Source of the DNA: Malus domestica
Taxonomy: Eukaryota > Streptophyta > Magnoliopsida > Rosales > Rosaceae
DNA: 64,000 bases
NCBI RefSeq assembly: GCF_042453785.1
Contig: NC_091674.1
Coordinates: 29,585,501-29,649,500, forward strand
Direction of reading: 5' to 3'
In this document: piece by piece, positions 22,901 through 32,824 of the stretch
Layout: every line of letters starts with the position of its first letter
Numbering within the stretch: position 1 is the first letter of the stretch
Position numbers and translations under genes: made by a program
Notes under the pieces: generated by a model
Told to the model about the DNA's origin: nothing
The model's input: the letters and a program-made list of their open reading frames with translations, nothing else
Database searches by the model: none

Positions 22901-23080
22901 ACGTATATCAGGAATATGTCTCACATCTTTCAACATCAACTTTTGGAATAGCTTTCATTCCCCATCTTCACTATGCCAAAGTCACATTCTTTGTATGTAC
23001 TAAAGAACTCCCGTTTGACGCAGCATGGAAGGAAGCTCCATTGTCAAATATCCATTCAATGTCTCTGTCAGAGTTGCCCA
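19958..23080 (-). pseudogene. Copia 1 pol remnant (protease, integrase, RT, RNase H)
   Basis: Segments in order on the minus strand are as follows. A protease motif WIFDNGASFH lies near 23040 (Asn where Ser or Thr is usual). The GAG-pre-integrase and integrase core (22939-22373) includes WHKRLGHMSEKG and YSDVCGPI. Integrase continues with LHSNNGGEYTS, where the usual catalytic Asp of DNGGEY appears as Asn, and PQHNGVAERMN. RT (22126-21038) contains WVFKLKRDDNMTRYKARLVV, LDVKTAFLHG and SLYGLKQAPR. RT continues with LLYVDDMLM and RNase H (21013-20273, then 20245-19958, ending near TKHIDIRYHWIRD). Stops lie between these blocks. The altered protease and integrase residues and the stops make it inactive. 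Confidence 0.92.
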
Positions 23081-23192
23081 TATGCAGACATTCACCAACA
23101 GACAATATTTTTGGTACATCACCACATATGACAGCGGTGGTATTGCCAGTATCATCTTTCTTCTAATTGTTTCCTTCCGTTTGCTCTCTCTT

Positions 23193-23924
23193 CTAAACTC
23201 GACAATTTTTCTTCATATGGCCTTCTTTGCCACAATGGTGGCATGTACCCCTGAACCTTGATTTGGATCGGCTAGGACTTCTGCCATGACCTCTAGGCCC
23301 TCTACTCTTGCTTCTTCCGCGGTTCTCTGTGACAAATACTTGGCTGCTATCTGTGCTTGAAGTCTTTCTCCTTATTTCTTCATTGAGCAAGCTATTTTTT
23401 ACATTATCAAGAGTAAGAACACCAGTAGGAGTAGAGTTACTTACACTCACCACAAAGGTCTCCCAACTGTCTGGCAAGGATCCAAGTAGCAATAGCGCTT
23501 GCAGCTCGTCCTCAATCGTCATTTTCATAGTAGCCAACTGGTTGATGATATTTTGGAAATTGTTCAAGTGTTCTGCTACACTTAAACCATCTTTGTACTT
23601 CACATGGATGAGCTCTTTGATCAAGAAGGCTTTCTTGGCTGGGGTCTTCTTCTCGAATAAGGACTCAAGGTTCGTCCAAAACTTGCTAGCATTGGTTTCA
23701 TTAGACACATGATGAAAAGCACTATCGTCCACCCATTGTCTAATTGTGCCAATAGCCTTGCGATTCATCTTCTTCCACTCGGCATCAGACATGCTCTCGA
23801 GCTTAGCGGCATCTCCTTCAATTGGCTCATGCAGATCCTTGCAATAGAGAATGTCCTTCATCCTTGTCTTCCATGTTACCCAATTGGAGTTGGTGAGTTT
23901 GATCATAGTGCCACTTCCTTCCAT
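23193..23924 (-). CDS. Copia 1 gag
   Basis: A 243-residue frame starts at the ATG at 23922-23924 with MEGSGTMIKLTNSNWVTWKT. It ends with a CCHC zinc knuckle, CHHCGKEGHMKKNC, in the last 20 residues, preceded by a basic Arg/Ser-rich stretch. In copia elements gag packages the RNA. Here a stop directly follows the zinc knuckle, cutting gag from pol. The start codon lies only 13 bp from LTR sequence, so the normal leader is missing. Confidence 0.88.
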   Translation of the reverse strand: MEGSGTMIKLTNSNWVTWKTRMKDILYCKDLHEPIEGDAAKLESMSDAEWKKMNRKAIGTIRQWVDDSAFHHVSNETNASKFWTNLESLFEKKTPAKKAFLIKELIHVKYKDGLSVAEHLNNFQNIINQLATMKMTIEDELQALLLLGSLPDSWETFVVSVSNSTPTGVLTLDNVKNSLLNEEIRRKTSSTDSSQVFVTENRGRSKSRGPRGHGRSPSRSKSRFRGTCHHCGKEGHMKKNCRV

Positions 23925-23937
23925 CTCGTAGTACGAG

Positions 23938-24477
23938 CCAAGAATTTATGTGGTTCAGCAATTTATGCCTACGTCCACTAAATAAGGATCAATCTTCACT
24001 ATATGAAAAAGATGAGTACAACAATAGTAGTCTTACCAAGCCAAAGACAAAGCTTGATGGATACAGGAAAGTATGACACACACTTTCTATCACTCTAAAC
24101 TTCACTCACAATGTGTAGTGGAACACTCTCACTCTCACTCTTGGAGTGGAACTCTAGCTTTGGACTTGATTCTTTGCTACTCACACTTGGTTCTTAATTG
24201 GTTACTTTACTACAACATCACAACCATATTTATAGGTGAGGGTTTGGCATTCTACTAGTTTCTAGTGTATTCTTCAAACCTTTAGCATAGATAACTCTAG
24301 ACTAGCCACAAAATTATAGCTTCTAGATCTATCCATTTGCAACCAAGGAAGCTAGTACTCTCTAGCTTCTTCCATCAACTTAATAACATGCTAGAATTGT
24401 CTAGCATGCTCCAGCTACCTCACTTGCTTACTAGAATAATCTAGAACATTCATCATGGGCTGGACCATATACCAACA
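23938..24477 (-). repeat. Copia 1 5' LTR, internally deleted
   Basis: It matches 19364-19909 but lacks the counterpart of 19305-19363. The 13 bp between it and gag form a 6-bp inverted repeat around one base (CTCGTA-G-TACGAG). Confidence 0.9.
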
Positions 24478-24482
24478 AGATG

Positions 24483-24788
24483 TACTCAAAACACTTACCA
24501 TGATAAAATTTACCAAAACCATCCATAAACATTTCTAACATGTTTCTAATAAAAAACACTTCGGTTATATATAAGCACGAGTCCTAACATGCATACACAT
24601 ATTATTATACATTGTGTATATACGAAATTTAGAATCTTCTAATATCCTAAGTACAATCTACTAGTAATTTACATAATCATATGTGTTGTAATCAATGTCA
24701 CAACAATTTTGCATATTTAAGAATGATATATGAAATTTAGAATAATTAGGATCTTATTAAGATTGTCCAATCAAACAACATCACATAA
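24483..24788. other. P450 3' flank
   Basis: No gene. Positions 24600-24788 match the flanks of both P450 pseudogenes (1085-1185 and 17925-18010), so this is the shared downstream part of the duplicated unit. Confidence 0.6.
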
Positions 24789-26360
24789 TCACTGGTCATC
24801 AGCTACAAATCTCCTCCTCCTCACACTCACGGGCAGTCCACCTTTCATCCTGAGAGTCAAAGACAACAGATACTCAGGACAAGTATCCCTATCCTGTATG
24901 TCGATCACAAACCTCTCCATCACCGATGCTACAATCGACTTCATCTGAATATAGGCCAAATCCTTCCCCAGACATATCCTTGGCCCAGCATGAAATATTG
25001 GATACCGGAAAACACTTTCATGTCGACATGTGCCGTCCTCGGTCAGCCACCGTTCCGGCAAATACTCGCGACAATTAGTCCCCCATATCCTTTCCATCCG
25101 CCCCATCGCGTAAGCATGGTACGTCACTAACCACCCCTTCGCCACGGCTGTCCCGTCCGGCAAGACATCATCGTTTAGACACTCCCTCGTGTCGATCGGT
25201 ACGGGAGGGTACAGCCGCATCGCCTCTGAAATTGCCGCGTACAAATAGTGCATGTCTCGGAGCTCGTCCAAATCATAAATATCACCGATACTTTTCCCGT
25301 TTTGGACCCTAATCATTTCGAGCTCATTTAAAATGGCACGCTCGACATGAGGTCTGGACGACAGAAGCCAGAAAAACCACGTCAGAGCCGATGATGTTGA
25401 GTCTCGGCCGGCGAGAATGATGCTTATCACGATGTCTCTAAGAAAATTTGACGAGTTGGTGTTTTCGGGAATACCAATAAACAAGGACAACAAATCCTGA
25501 TGATCCTCCAACTGTTCGTCGCTAATTCTCGACTTTATAATCTTACATGCGAAGCTATGGACGGTCGAGATTGATTGTTTTAACCTCCACTCTGATCCAA
25601 AGTTGAAAAACTTCTTAATCTTTAGCATAAATTGAAATGCATAGAAAAATCTCCCAGAGATAAGTGTGGTTGCTTCTTCAAATGCATGCATGAACTGATC
25701 CGGATTGAGATTGGAATCGAAATCCGTGGACTCAGATTTTCCACCACCACCGCTTCCGAGACAATTCGGGTCTACATTAAAGGCTAACTTGCAAACATTG
25801 TCGAAAGAAAAGCGTTCCAAAACATCTTGTAAGTCTAAACGGCGTCCTGTTTCGGCGGCTATGTCCAGGGACGGAATTAACCTCGACTCAATCTCAACCC
25901 TAACGTTTTCCATAACGAAGTTCCGGAGCGATTTCGTGTTGAAGGCATAGCTGGCAGTCTTCCTTTGGACCTTCCAGAGCTCGCCGTCGGAGTTGAAAAT
26001 TCCGTCACCGAGAAAGTCTTCGATAAGGGATATGAACCTTTTGCCTTTCGGGTAGTTCTCGAAGTTGGTTTTCAGCATATGCTCGATGTTGGCAGGGTTG
26101 GCAGTTATGACACCGCGGATTTGTATCGGGCGGTTGACGATTCCGGTGCTGGTGGGGCAGCTGGTAAGGATTTCAGTTGTCCAGTCAAGGAACCGGTGTC
26201 GATTTTTTAGGAATCCCGGTAGGGCTCCGAGAATTGGGTAGCTTTTGAAGCCAGTGTGTTTGTGCTTATTCGAAGAATCGAAAAAATGGAGGTAGAGGTA
26301 GAGGGAGAGGGAGATAAGGAGAATGAGGAGGAGGAAAGATTGCAGAGGGAAGAGCTCCAT
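24789..26360 (-). CDS. Cytochrome P450, CYP94 family (intact)
   Basis: A single-exon 523-residue frame of normal length for the family. It starts with a hydrophobic ER anchor (about residues 5-27, LQSFLLLILLISLSLYLYLH) followed by a Pro-containing segment before YPILGALPGFL. The I-helix near residue 317 is AGRDSTSS. The ExxR of the K-helix is EAMR near 378, and the clan signature is PERW. The haem-thiolate loop near 452-463 is FHAGPRICLG (FxxGxRxCxG). The spacing and the [20 protein letters not shown] string are typical of CYP94 enzymes. These are omega-type hydroxylases acting on fatty acids or jasmonoyl-isoleucine at the ER. Subfamily and substrate cannot be set from sequence alone. It is the only intact copy of three. 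It diverges from ClpS1 across a 673-bp shared region. Confidence 0.95.
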   Translation of the reverse strand: MELFPLQSFLLLILLISLSLYLYLHFFDSSNKHKHTGFKSYPILGALPGFLKNRHRFLDWTTEILTSCPTSTGIVNRPIQIRGVITANPANIEHMLKTNFENYPKGKRFISLIEDFLGDGIFNSDGELWKVQRKTASYAFNTKSLRNFVMENVRVEIESRLIPSLDIAAETGRRLDLQDVLERFSFDNVCKLAFNVDPNCLGSGGGGKSESTDFDSNLNPDQFMHAFEEATTLISGRFFYAFQFMLKIKKFFNFGSEWRLKQSISTVHSFACKIIKSRISDEQLEDHQDLLSLFIGIPENTNSSNFLRDIVISIILAGRDSTSSALTWFFWLLSSRPHVERAILNELEMIRVQNGKSIGDIYDLDELRDMHYLYAAISEAMRLYPPVPIDTRECLNDDVLPDGTAVAKGWLVTYHAYAMGRMERIWGTNCREYLPERWLTEDGTCRHESVFRYPIFHAGPRICLGKDLAYIQMKSIVASVMERFVIDIQDRDTCPEYLLSLTLRMKGGLPVSVRRRRFVADDQ

Positions 26361-27033
26361 GGCAAACTGGAAATATTGTTAGTGCGGAGTGTGAGGAGTG
26401 GCTATGCTGTTAAAATATAGTGGCTGACATAATATTTCTCGCGACAATAAAGGCAGCAGCTCCCAACTACATCCAACTACAAGTAATAAAAGCTAGGCTA
26501 TACAACGAGTGCCTGTACAGTAGACCCTTGACTATGTAATCACAAAGTATGATTTTGCTTGATCTTGTTTTTATTGTGACCGGAATACGAGAGGTACATT
26601 ACGTGTTTTCATATAAGTGGTGCAAAATTTTATTTTTTAAGTTATTAATTTTTTAACACACATATCCACCATTTGTATAATGACACGTAGTGTACCGATT
26701 ACACTGAAAAATTTCTCCAGCATTCTTATCTTCATCATTCCATAGATTAAGGAGCATTAATACTTTATTTCATTAACATTTTGGTGAAGGTTAAACGTCG
26801 TTTTCCATGTTCATCATACTGTCTCTCCTCCCAGAGACTCAGTGCCACACAAAGTCCAAGAGCCGGATATTTTCCACAGAATGATTATCATACGACGTGT
26901 CGTTAACTAACACCATCAGAAGCCACGGACCACACAACCTGTATATGCCATTGCCACACATTCTCCTTTCCAGTCTCTTGTGGCACAAACACTCCGAGTT
27001 TGAGAGAGAGTGTGAGAGAGGAGGGAGAGGCTC
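26361..27033. promoter_or_regulatory. Divergent promoter region between CYP94 and ClpS1
   Basis: The start codons of the two genes face away from each other 673 bp apart. Both 5' UTRs and promoters must lie here. The ClpS1 side has a GAGAGAG-rich stretch (27001-27030) just before the ATG, as in many plant leaders. I could not assign TATA boxes with confidence. Confidence 0.6.
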
Positions 27034-28617
27034 ATGGCTGCCATCTGCGGTCGAGTCCCTCTTTCGCCAAACCATGGATTCAATCTCAACAAATCAGGTA
27101 CTTTGTGTTTCTGGGCTCTTTCAAATTTGAGCAAAAATTTCAGTTCACGCACTATTTCTGTAATTTTTGTCAAGTTTGCATCCATTTGTGGAGATGGTTA
27201 AAACTATTTTATACATTTTCGTAGGCACAGATTCTGTATTTTGTACTCTAATTTTTCAACTCTTAAAATTGAGAAACTTTATCATGCGCCTGATGTCACG
27301 GTGACAATATCCCAAATAATTATGCACAATACGCAGCGTGATAAGATTTGATTTCTAAAACTCTTTTATGCATTTTCCGAGGAACAATATGTGGTGTTAT
27401 ATATGGAGGTGATATCTTAAGTCAATCACGCACTACATGTGATAATGCGTGATTGACTTGAAGTACCAAGATCGATGCGGTAATACCGCTATAGATGAGT
27501 TTCTCTCTTTTACATTCCTATGTTGCGTAGTAAACATGCTTGGGTTTGTTGGTTAACTCAAGGTTTTATTATTGACCATGTAACAGGTGATAAACATTAT
27601 TTCCACAGACAAAGTCCAAATCGGAGCATCTTGATGACAGCATCGAGCACCAGGCTTGGCACAGGTGGTGGGGTGTTGGACAAGCCAACCATAGAGAAAA
27701 CAACTCCTGGTCGTGACTCTGAATTTGACGTGAGGTAAATAAAGTAGAATTTATGGTGCGTTTAGATGAGAGACTTCAAAGTTTTATAGAACTTATACTA
27801 AACTTATTCAGAATGTACTACAAAAGTTAGAAGATTAGAAATGATGAGATGCAATATATTTGAGAAAACTTTCTAATAACACCTTAAAAGTCTTTTGCTT
27901 AGTGTGGTGCTTTGTAGCGTTTGAGCCGTTCATTGGTAGTGTTCTAGTAGTGCATTTTTAATAATATAATCTAAAGGTTCTCGGTACTTTGAAGTCCCTC
28001 AAGGTAAAATTTGTTTGTGGGATGAAAATTCTTGAAACCCCAACATCATATCTAGCATCTTGAAGGGTGTTGAACGTAAGGCCGACTTAGCTCAGTACAA
28101 TTAAGCAAACGATTAAAGCTTTCAAAGAAAGTAAGAAACATAGCAAGTGCCAATACAAGAATCGCGAACTCAAGACCTCGAGTATAAGGGTGAAAGCTCC
28201 TAACGAGCTACAAGCCTGTTATTAATAATTAAATATTTGAGGGTTAGAAACTATTTCAAGATTTAACAGCCCTTTGCTCCGTTGCATGTATAAATCATTT
28301 GATTAACATTAGAAAGTATAATTTACTAAGCTTTTCCTCGATCAATTTTGTTCAGGAAATCAAGGAAAATGTCTCCACCATACCGAGTGATGCTGCACAA
28401 TGACAACTATAACAAGAGGGAGTACGTTGTCCAAGTTCTGATGAAAGTCATCCCAGGAATGACAGTCGACATTGCGGTGAACGTGATGCAGGAGGCGCAT
28501 CACAACGGCCTGGCTGTCGTAATTGTGTGTGCTCAGGTGGATGCAGAAGATCACTGCATGCAGCTCAGAGGCAACGGGCTTTTAAGCTCCGTTGAGCCCG
28601 CCAGTGATGGATGTTGA
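27034..28617 (+). CDS. CLPS1: ClpS1, chloroplast Clp protease adaptor (three exons)
   Basis: Exons are 27034-27097, 27587-27734 and 28356-28617, all with GT/AG introns; they join into 157 codons plus stop. Exons 1-2 give a transit-peptide-like N-terminus (MAAICGRVPLSPNHGFNLNK, Ser/Thr-rich). Exon 3 carries the ClpS core: YRVMLHNDNYNKREYVVQVL, MTVDIAVNVMQEAHHNGLAV and AEDHCMQLRGNGLLSSVEP. The Asn/Asp-containing LHNDNYN loop and the MQEAH helix shape the pocket that reads destabilising N-terminal residues. ClpS1 hands such substrates to the ClpC-Clp protease in the stroma. The length matches the plant family (about 160 residues). A partial copy including exon 2 is at 1-554. Confidence 0.93.
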
Positions 28618-28796
28618 GAGTACTGCTAGAGTCTATTAGTGTCATCATCGTAATCCATAAACCAAATAATTACACAAAGAATTGCAGTATAAGTTAATTT
28701 GGCATAAATTTGTGCTGCTTTTACGTACATAAAACTTGCTCACATTAAAGGAACTGTTTCATGGTATAATACTAGCAGTTCAGGGCATATTTTCTA

Positions 28797-28927
28797 ATAC
28801 TCTAAGAAAAAAATAGAGTACTTGGAGTTAACGGAAGACTTGGCACAAAATCGAGTGCAGTGGCGTTCAAAGATTCATACAGCTGATTTCATTTAGTCGG
28901 ATAAAACTTTGTTGTTGTTGTTGTAGT
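28797..28927 (+). mobile_element. RTE-type LINE 3' end, 5'-truncated
   Basis: It encodes EYLELTEDLAQNRVQWRSKI then HTADFI and stop, the C-terminus of the LINE protein also seen at 62199-62873, and ends in a (TTG)n tail (TTGTTGTTGTTGTTG), typical of RTE elements. No target duplication was resolved. Confidence 0.75.
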
Positions 28928-29760
28928 TTTTTTGTTAAATTAAAGCAAAAAAAAATGAGAGTGATGAAGGTTAAGAGAGATGTGAACATTAAAGGCGAAA
29001 GAAACATCCTGTTCTATAATATATAGATCTACAGTTCATAAATTTTCAGTTTATCTCCTCATTCTTTTAGAGCTCACGGTTTTCATCTAGTTAAGAACGA
29101 CAAAACAATTATGACACCAATCATTTATCAGTGAATAATTTTTATACAAACGATATTTTAGACTAGACTTTCAAACTGTTGGAGAAAGATTCAAACTTGA
29201 GTGCATAGATGGGAGCATATTGTTCCATTAACTTGGCCCCGTAAATTAATTGACCAATATGTTGATATAGCTTATATATATAGGGTAAGGGTTTGAACTT
29301 TAAACTCCGGGGGCTTTGCTCCCGAAACTCTTCCTTCCTCGTCCCCACCCCTAACTCGTCTTTTGCAAGACAAGATTCGAATAGAGGAGTATTTGTCATT
29401 AAAATGTGAGCATTCAACTAAACATCAATCGACAATAAAACGGAAATGTCCAGTATTGTTTAAAGCTAAAGCAAAACTTCATTTTTTTCAACGTGGGAAC
29501 TCTGTATCAGTTCAATAGTGGTGGGTTTTGGTTGTGAATTATCAAAGACAAAATCTGGTTCCAGAAACAAGAAGGATCTTTGTCTTGCACGACAGTTTTA
29601 AATACGATATTTGAATTATGTTTTTGGAAAACGCTTTTCGGATGATTATTATGCAGGGTTTCTGCAAAGTGAATTCGAAAAACAGATTTCAGAAATCGCT
29701 ACATGAGATGTGCAGAGAGTACCGTGACAATAAAATGTCAACAAAAATGCAGAGAAGGAG
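28928..29760. other. Gene-free stretch
   Basis: AT-rich intergenic sequence with no supported ORF, RNA or repeat boundary. Confidence 0.5.
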
Positions 29761-29833
29761 TGGAGACGCGGGGAATCGAACCCCGTGCCTCTCGCATGCG
29801 AAGCTAGCGCTCTACCATATGAGCTACGTCCCC
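29761..29833 (-). tRNA. tRNA-Ala (anticodon CGC)
   Basis: On the minus strand this folds as a 73-nt cloverleaf: acceptor GGGGACG/CGTCTCC with discriminator A, D-arm GCTC...GAGC, anticodon loop TTCGCAT (anticodon CGC), and T-arm CGGGG-TTCGATT-CCCCG. The acceptor has a G3-T70 (G:U) pair, the alanine identity element. The anticodon stem CTAGC/GCGAG has one A-G mismatch (29:41), where CTCGC would pair fully. CCA is not encoded, as usual for nuclear tRNAs. Box A and box B are both readable. Confidence 0.93.
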
Positions 29834-30052
29834 ATCGCGACGTTGGCATTTAATTTTATTTTTGAAATGATTTTTGGGCGCTGAAATATATTTGATTTTT
29901 TAGGTTAAACTTAAAACAAATAATGTCATTCTCATTCACTGGGTGGCTAAAGCATCCAGGTCACAGTATTATTTCAAATGATAACGGGATATCGTATAGT
30001 TAAAAGAACTTATATACGTATAATTTTTTTAGTTATATCGTTTGATCAGTTG

Positions 30053-30223
30053 AGAGGTCGCACTTGGTGCGATGGCAAGTGCCTTCGCCCATGAGCGGTA
30101 GGTCTCGGGTTCGAGACTTAGGAGCAGCCTCTCCATAAATGGGGGTAAGGCTAGGCGACATTCACCTCTCTCAGACCCTGCGTAAAGCGGGAGCCTTGTG
30201 CACTGAGTACGACCTTTTTATCA
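30053..30223 (+). mobile_element. tRNA-derived SINE with target duplication
   Basis: Box A-like TGGTGCGATGGCAAGTGCC and box B GGTTCGAGACT lie in the left part. The 3' end is CGACCTTTTTA. Direct repeats TTTGATCAGTTG flank it at 30041-30052 and 30224-30235, extendable to 16 bp with one mismatch. This is the layout of plant Au-like SINEs. Confidence 0.88.
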
Positions 30224-30463
30224 TTTGATCAGTTGGCTAATCCGACCATTCAATATCGATAATCCTATCAACAACAATGGATATGTCATTTATATTAGTG
30301 ATACTATCAATGCTTCAAGTACGTGATCACTAACATATTTGTCAATGAAAGTCTACGGGAAAAATAAATTACGGTGTGACGTTATATAAGAATGGCTTCA
30401 CTTTATCAAAACCCAATTTTATCTTATTGGCATGGCCAAAAAATAAATGCTACATTTGCATTT

Positions 30464-31810
30464 CTAAACTATATCAACAAGTTTAAATACATTTGCAAGC
30501 TTGTCCTTCTTGCAAACCATATCAGTCAGCATTCCCCACATATCTACACGAAGAAATTTGCCCTTTCCCTTTCCCAGACTAGTTAAAACTGTCCCTAACA
30601 ACTCTGCACTACCTTCCTCACACAACACCTCAACAAGTTTCTGTGTACTTGCAAGCCGGGGTGCGAAGCCCTTGAAGACCATCTCGTCCAAAACAAGGGC
30701 TGCTTCTTTGAACTGTCTCCAATCGCAAAGTCCATCGAACATTGTTCGATATGAAACAAAGTCGGGAGTACACCCGCGTCTTGGTAAATCTTCGAGCAAA
30801 TCATTAGCTTCCCTCCATTTCCCTTCCTTGCATAGTCCACCGATAATTGTATTGTAACTAATAACATCTGGCTCACACCCTTTCTCCGCCATCTCATCCA
30901 AAACTCTGTATGCTGCTTCAAAATTCTTCTCTTTACACAGCCCGTGAATCAATGCATTAAAAGTCACAGTATCTGGTTTGCACCCGTACAATCTCATTTC
31001 GTCCAAAAGCCCGGAAACCTCTTCTTTCCGGCCAGCATTGTAAAGCCCGCTGATTAAAGTTGAATTAACAGCTGAATCGGGTTTGATTTTCTTCGTTGCC
31101 ATCTCCTCTTTCAGCCTAAAAGCCAAATTCATTTCACCAATCTTACAAAGCCCTTTGATCAAAGAGGTATACACGTATAGATTAGGCACAACGCCATGAA
31201 TCACCACCATATCATATTTCAACTTAAATGTTTTTTCAACCTGAAATTCGAACAAAGCCGGTAAATTAACGTCCCAAACATCACCGTAGTCGGACGTACA
31301 CCCTTCCTAAACATTTCATCGAACACCTTCCGCGCATCATCGAAGCACTCATCTGGGACGGGCCGCGTAATTCTCAAAACCCACAAAAAATCTCCTCATT
31401 TTCGCAAACTCCCCGCACTTGAAAAGCGCATCCAGCAGCGAATTCAACGATTTTGCCGTCCTTTGGCAACGAAAAGCAGGAATTTCATCGAACACTTGGA
31501 GAGCGCGGTCGGGAAGGCGAGCCCGACCGTAGAACGAAATGACATTGCAGAAGATTATCTCCGGCGGGTAGAAACGGGTTTCTTGCTTCATTTGGTGGAG
31601 GACTTGCTCCATCCGGTCGAACATTTTCGCGCGGCCGAGCTTGGTGATGATGAGGTCGTAGGAAAGGAGAGAGTAGCGAAAGGGCTGTCCAGGCGGTGTT
31701 TCCGTATCGGGGTTGAAATTTTGAAAGAGTTGGAGAGCGAGATTCGGGTTCTTCTCGCGACGGAGGAGGGAGCACAGCCTGAAGGGAGAGATTGATCTTG
31801 AAGATTTCAT
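30464..31810 (-). pseudogene. P-type PPR protein gene, frameshifted
   Basis: The N-terminal frame (31810-31349) begins MKSSRSISPFRLCSLLRREK and includes LLSYDLIITKLGRAKMFDRM. The C-terminal frame (31255-30464) has at least five 35-residue P-type repeats, for example YTSLIKGLCKIGEMNLAFRL, FNALIHGLCKEKNFEAAYRV and YNTIIGGLCKEGKWREANDL. Between them a third frame reads DDARKVFDEMFRKGVRPTTV. Two changes separate the frames: an apparent deletion near 31349, and one missing A in an A-run near 31232. P-type PPR proteins bind organellar RNA. It resembles the Arabidopsis At1g53330 protein by recollection. With two frame changes it is probably a pseudogene unless the assembly is wrong or the region is spliced. 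Confidence 0.8.
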
Positions 31811-32824
31811 ATTGGTTTGCTGACATTGTTGTAAATTGCCGCCCTAATAGACTGACTAAGCGCGCCAACGGTAACGGCTACATGGGAAGAGCATACTTCG
31901 GTGAATCTTCTCTGTTGCACATTTAAATTACGTATGTGAACAAGAGTTGTTAGATTTTGTTACGTTAAATAATTTAATGGGTCTTATAAGATGTGCAACT
32001 TAAATGTGCGCTTTTGATGTGTACTAGAGAAAACATTGATACTTAGGTGCAAGGTTGTACTTCATAAAGACAGAGATTGTGAGTAGTGTCCAAAAAAGGG
32101 GTGCCCTTTGGCATGTTTTATTCTAGTGATGTTTTAAAATTATATCGATTTCTGCCTTTTGGTTATTTGATCTTATAATTTTGGAAATTTTAACGAAAAG
32201 CTCCTTGTACTGTTTACTTTAACGAAAAACCACATTTTTACATTAAAAAATCAATCCTGGTACTATTAATTTTACCCTTTATTTTGTCCTTATCGTTAAA
32301 ACTCAAAGTTTTCAAGCCATTTTCATTAGTTTTCCTTATAATTTTTTGTTAACTTGAGGACATGCATGACAACCATGCAACCAATTTCTAGATTGACATG
32401 AAAACCACATTTACAACATCATGAAGTTACGATTTGTGTGTTTGTTGTGGCAGCAACAGAGCGGTAAGGATTTTTTTCCCTTCTGTGTGTTTGCTTTGAT
32501 GTCTATCGTAGTCTTTTTTTTTTTTTTTTTTTTTTTTGTAATTAGGTCTTTATTTGTATATGTATGTTTTGTTAGTAGTGAGAGATTTTAGGTTCGATTC
32601 TCATAAAAAACGAATTTGAACTAAATTATTCCTAGCTCATTGTGAGGTTATGCTCACTCCCTCCTTTTTAGTGTAGATAATATCGTTTGTTAAAAAAAAA
32701 GATGATAGAGAAACTATTTAACCACCTTAAATCAATGTAATATGAAAACAGATTATCTTAAATAAATGTAAAGCTAGAAGCATTTAAATTTTAAAGTCTA
32801 ATAAACAATAAGGAATTGTAACTA
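31811..32824. other. Gene-free stretch with MITE
   Basis: Intergenic sequence upstream of the PPR locus. A homopolymer T tract lies at about 32514-32537. The MITE at 32188-32336 is listed separately. Confidence 0.5.
32188..32336. mobile_element. MITE, about 150 bp (family copy 2, inverted)
   Basis: It is the reverse complement of the MITE at 17753-17912, with TTTTAACGAAAAGCTCC at one end and AAGCCATTTTCATTAGTTTTCC at the other. Confidence 0.65.

Larger units (their letters stand above)
19305..24477 (-). mobile_element. Copia-type LTR retrotransposon 1, defective
   Basis: The 5-bp target duplication AGATG is at 19300-19304 and 24478-24482. The left LTR (19305-19909, 605 bp) runs TGTTAGG to CCAACA on the plus strand; a polypurine tract (minus strand GACGGGGAGA) adjoins it at 19910-19919. 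The order gag, protease, integrase, RT, RNase H on the minus strand is that of Ty1/copia. The 5' LTR (23938-24477) lacks the terminal 59 bp that the other LTR has, and no primer-binding site exists between it and gag. In-frame stops break pol. It separates P450 pseudogene 2 from the intact P450. Confidence 0.95.
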
